9,457 bases of DNA from Melioribacteraceae bacterium (lineage in GTDB: Bacteria > Bacteroidota > Ignavibacteria > Ignavibacteriales > Melioribacteraceae): contig JALSNL010000361.1 in the NCBI GenBank assembly GCA_026987055.1, forward strand, positions 1-9,457, written 5' to 3'. Made by a program: the position numbers and the translations under genes. Under the pieces are notes generated by a model, which made no database searches, had not been told where the DNA came from, and saw only the letters and a list, made by a program, of their open reading frames with translations. Each line of letters begins with the position of its first letter. The first letter of the stretch is position 1. Below are positions 8,070 through 9,457 of this stretch, one piece after another.

Positions 8070-8702
8070 ATGAAAAAAGCATTAATAGTTGTTGATGTTC
8101 AAAACGATTTTTGTGAAGGTGGAGCGTTGGAAGTAAAAAATGGGAATGAGGTTATTCCCGTTATAAACAAGCTTATAGAATCAAATATTTTTGATTTTAT
8201 AATTGCCACCCAGGATTGGCATCCGCGTAATCATAAAAGTTTTGCATCAAACCATAAGAATAAAAAAGTTTACGATGAAATTAAATTAAACGGAATTACT
8301 CAAGTATTGTGGCCGGATCATTGCATTCAAAGAACAAAAGGAGCCAAATTTCACAACGAATTAAATTTGGGAAACAATTATTTTGTTTTTAAAAAAGGAA
8401 AAAATCCCGAGATAGATAGCTATAGCGGATTCTATGAAAATGACCATAAAACATCTACCGGACTTAAAGAATTTTTACGAAAGCATAAAATAGAAGAGGT
8501 TTATATAACAGGCTTAGCTACAGATTATTGTGTAAAGTTTACCGCAATAGATGCAGCAAAAGAAGGTTTTAAAACATTAGTTGTAAAAGATGCAGTACGC
8601 GGTGTTAATATTACTAAAAATGATTCCCAATTAGCATTTGAAGAAATGAAAAAAAACGGATGTAAAATTTTAAGTTCAAAACAAATTTTAAATAAAAAAT
8701 AA
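8070..8702 (+). CDS. pncA: Nicotinamidase
   Basis: A 210-residue cytoplasmic cysteine amidohydrolase of the isochorismatase-like fold that hydrolyses nicotinamide to nicotinate and ammonia. The catalytic triad is visible: D9 (VVDVQNDF), K109 (KKG) and C154 (ATDYCVKFT). Metal-site residues D49, H51 and H55 (QDWHPRNH) and H84 (WPDHC) are also present. These and the motif SYSGF match true nicotinamidases rather than other members of the superfamily. It starts two bases after the pncB stop, in an A-rich leader without a Shine-Dalgarno, so its translation probably depends on ribosomes finishing pncB. Its product nicotinate is the substrate of PncB. No terminator is seen between its stop and the tRNA, so read-through into the tRNA is possible. 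Confidence 0.96.
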   Translation: MKKALIVVDVQNDFCEGGALEVKNGNEVIPVINKLIESNIFDFIIATQDWHPRNHKSFASNHKNKKVYDEIKLNGITQVLWPDHCIQRTKGAKFHNELNLGNNYFVFKKGKNPEIDSYSGFYENDHKTSTGLKEFLRKHKIEEVYITGLATDYCVKFTAIDAAKEGFKTLVVKDAVRGVNITKNDSQLAFEEMKKNGCKILSSKQILNKK

Positions 8703-8730
8703 ATTTTAACTTAATTTCATTTTGCATAAA

Positions 8731-8759
8731 TTGCCGTTAAGAATTTGGAAGTTTTTAAT
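8731..8759 (+). promoter_or_regulatory. Candidate promoter of tRNA-Arg
   Basis: TTGCCG (8731-8736) and TTTAAT (8754-8759) are separated by exactly 17 bases. The -10 matches five of six consensus bases and the -35 four of six. The predicted start, six or seven bases after the -10, coincides with the first base of the mature tRNA. The site is within the 63-base gap after pncA. Confidence 0.3.
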
Positions 8760-8765
8760 GATTAT

Positions 8766-8839
8766 GCCCCGGTAGCTCAGCAGGATAGAGCGTCGGTTTC
8801 CTAAACCGTAGGTCGGAGGTTCGAATCCTCTCCGGGGTA
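8766..8839 (+). tRNA. tRNA-Arg (anticodon CCT)
   Basis: A 74-base cloverleaf. Acceptor GCCCCGG (8766-8772) pairs with CCGGGGT (8832-8838), ending in a G-U first pair, with discriminator A8839. D arm is GCTC/GAGC with GGA in the loop. Anticodon stem is 8793-8797 with 8805-8809, with a T-T mismatch at the outermost pair; loop TTCCTAA gives anticodon CCT (8800-8802), reading AGG. T arm is GGAGG-TTCGAAT-CCTCT. The A at position 20, an arginine identity base in E. coli, is present. CCA is not encoded (ACA follows), so it must be added afterwards. Confidence 0.95.
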
Positions 8840-8840
8840 C

Positions 8841-8872
8841 AAAAAAAGCTCTACAATATTGTAGAGCTTTTT
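8841..8872. terminator. Symmetric bidirectional terminator between tRNA-Arg and the tyrosine kinase gene
   Basis: The perfect 20-base palindrome GCTCTACAATATTGTAGAGC (8848-8867) is flanked by seven A on the left and five T on the right. On the + strand it follows the tRNA directly and ends in TTTTT. On the - strand it lies about 22 bases after the kinase stop codon and ends in TTTTTTT. One element can therefore serve both converging transcripts. Confidence 0.85.
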
Positions 8873-8894
8873 CCATAAAAAATAATATCAAAAA

Positions 8895-9457
8895 TTAAGA
8901 TTTAACCCATTCTTTCTTTTTGCTTTCACTAACTCTTGTATAATATTTAGAATGGTTGTATTTATTATAAGATCTATATCCACTATTAAAGTCAAAATTA
9001 TTAAGTACACATCCAATAAAAGATTTTTGTCCGTGCCCTGTAAGTTGTGTTGTGGCTTCTTCTAACCAATCCACTTCTGTTTTTTCTGCAAATACTACAA
9101 GAATGGTCATATCTACAATGTGAGATAAAATTTCAGCATCCGTTATTGTCATTACCGGAGGTGAATCAAGAATTACAACATCAAATTCACGCTTTAGTTT
9201 CTCTATAAAATCTTTCATCTGTTCGGAACCGAGAATTTCAGATGGATTAGTCGGTATGGTTCCGGCAGCAATATAAAAAAGATTTTCAAAATCGGTTTTT
9301 CTAACAATATCTTCAAATGACGCTTGTTTAAATAAATAATTTGTAAAACCAGGTGATTTTTGACCACCAAAAACTTCATTCACTCTAGGTATTCTAAGAT
9401 CACAATCTAACAAAATTGTTTTCTTGTTAGCTTGAGCAAAACTGGCAGCTAGATTAG
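8895..9457 (-). CDS. BY-kinase / CpsD-like tyrosine kinase, C-terminal part
   Basis: The last 186 or so residues of a bacterial tyrosine kinase; the frame is open through the right edge, and the TTG at 9413 is an internal Leu codon. The visible part starts NLAASFAQANKKT, the residues that normally follow the Walker A loop, so GKS/T should lie just outside. Walker A' is ILLDCDLRIPR, Walker B is FDVVILDSPPV, and NPSEIL and CVLNNFD are also typical. The tail has five tyrosines within 13 residues (YRSYNKYNHSKYY), the autophosphorylation cluster that in BY-kinases controls oligomerisation with the Wzc/Wzz-type co-polymerase. Family members regulate export and chain length of capsule or exopolysaccharide at the inner membrane. 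Whether the membrane domain is fused upstream, as in Wzc, cannot be seen. It is probably the last gene of its operon, as a terminator follows. Confidence 0.9.
   Translation of the reverse strand, partial: NLAASFAQANKKTILLDCDLRIPRVNEVFGGQKSPGFTNYLFKQASFEDIVRKTDFENLFYIAAGTIPTNPSEILGSEQMKDFIEKLKREFDVVILDSPPVMTITDAEILSHIVDMTILVVFAEKTEVDWLEEATTQLTGHGQKSFIGCVLNNFDFNSGYRSYNKYNHSKYYTRVSESKKKEWVKS

Noticed and set aside
8706..8891. 61-codon open frame on the - strand
   Set aside because: It runs through the tRNA-Arg gene and the terminator; such antisense-tRNA frames (PRRGFEPPTYGLGNRRS) are a well-known false call.
9411..9413. TTG at 9413 as a start codon for the kinase gene
   Set aside because: It is a Leu codon inside the Walker A' strand; the conserved NLAASFAQA lies upstream in the same frame.

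Overview
This window is AT-rich chromosomal DNA, most likely from the Bacteroidota/Chlorobiota/Ignavibacteriota branch. The best clue is the large secreted protein at 3853-6768. It ends in a type IX secretion (T9SS) sorting domain with the tail motif YPNPFNPTTTIQYSIP, a form I associate mainly with Ignavibacteria (Ignavibacterium/Melioribacter-like). Lysine-rich proteins, A-rich leaders before several genes and a tRNA without an encoded CCA fit, but the assignment is an inference.

Left part, + strand (1-2284): the 3' end of a DUF819 (YjcL-like) multi-pass membrane protein; a secreted M23 metallopeptidase; and, overlapping it by four bases, a 136-residue stand-alone protein resembling the editing domain of archaeal threonyl-tRNA synthetase. 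A hairpin separates this group from enolase, which is on the - strand (2367-3662).

Middle (3663-6830): the 190-base divergent region between enolase and the T9SS protein holds a perfect CRP-type palindrome (TGTGA-N6-TCACA) and a second AT-rich palindrome. The T9SS protein is a beta-propeller protein of about 970 residues with about a dozen Asp-box (BNR) repeats, a fibronectin-III-like domain and the sorting tail. A strong hairpin/T-tract terminator follows.

Right part (6831-9457): a compact NAD salvage operon, pncB (nicotinate phosphoribosyltransferase) and pncA (nicotinamidase), two bases apart. Together they convert nicotinamide to nicotinate and then to nicotinate mononucleotide. Next come a tRNA-Arg(CCU) and a symmetric, probably bidirectional terminator. 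The last gene, on the - strand, is the C-terminal part of a BY-kinase/CpsD-like tyrosine kinase with a tyrosine-rich tail, probably the end of an exopolysaccharide gene group outside the window.

Most of the window is ordinary housekeeping and surface-protein content. I see no CRISPR array, insertion sequence, phage or defence system. The points most worth following up are the archaeal-type proofreading domain in a bacterium, its overlap with a cell-wall hydrolase, and the CRP-like box between enolase and a T9SS surface protein.
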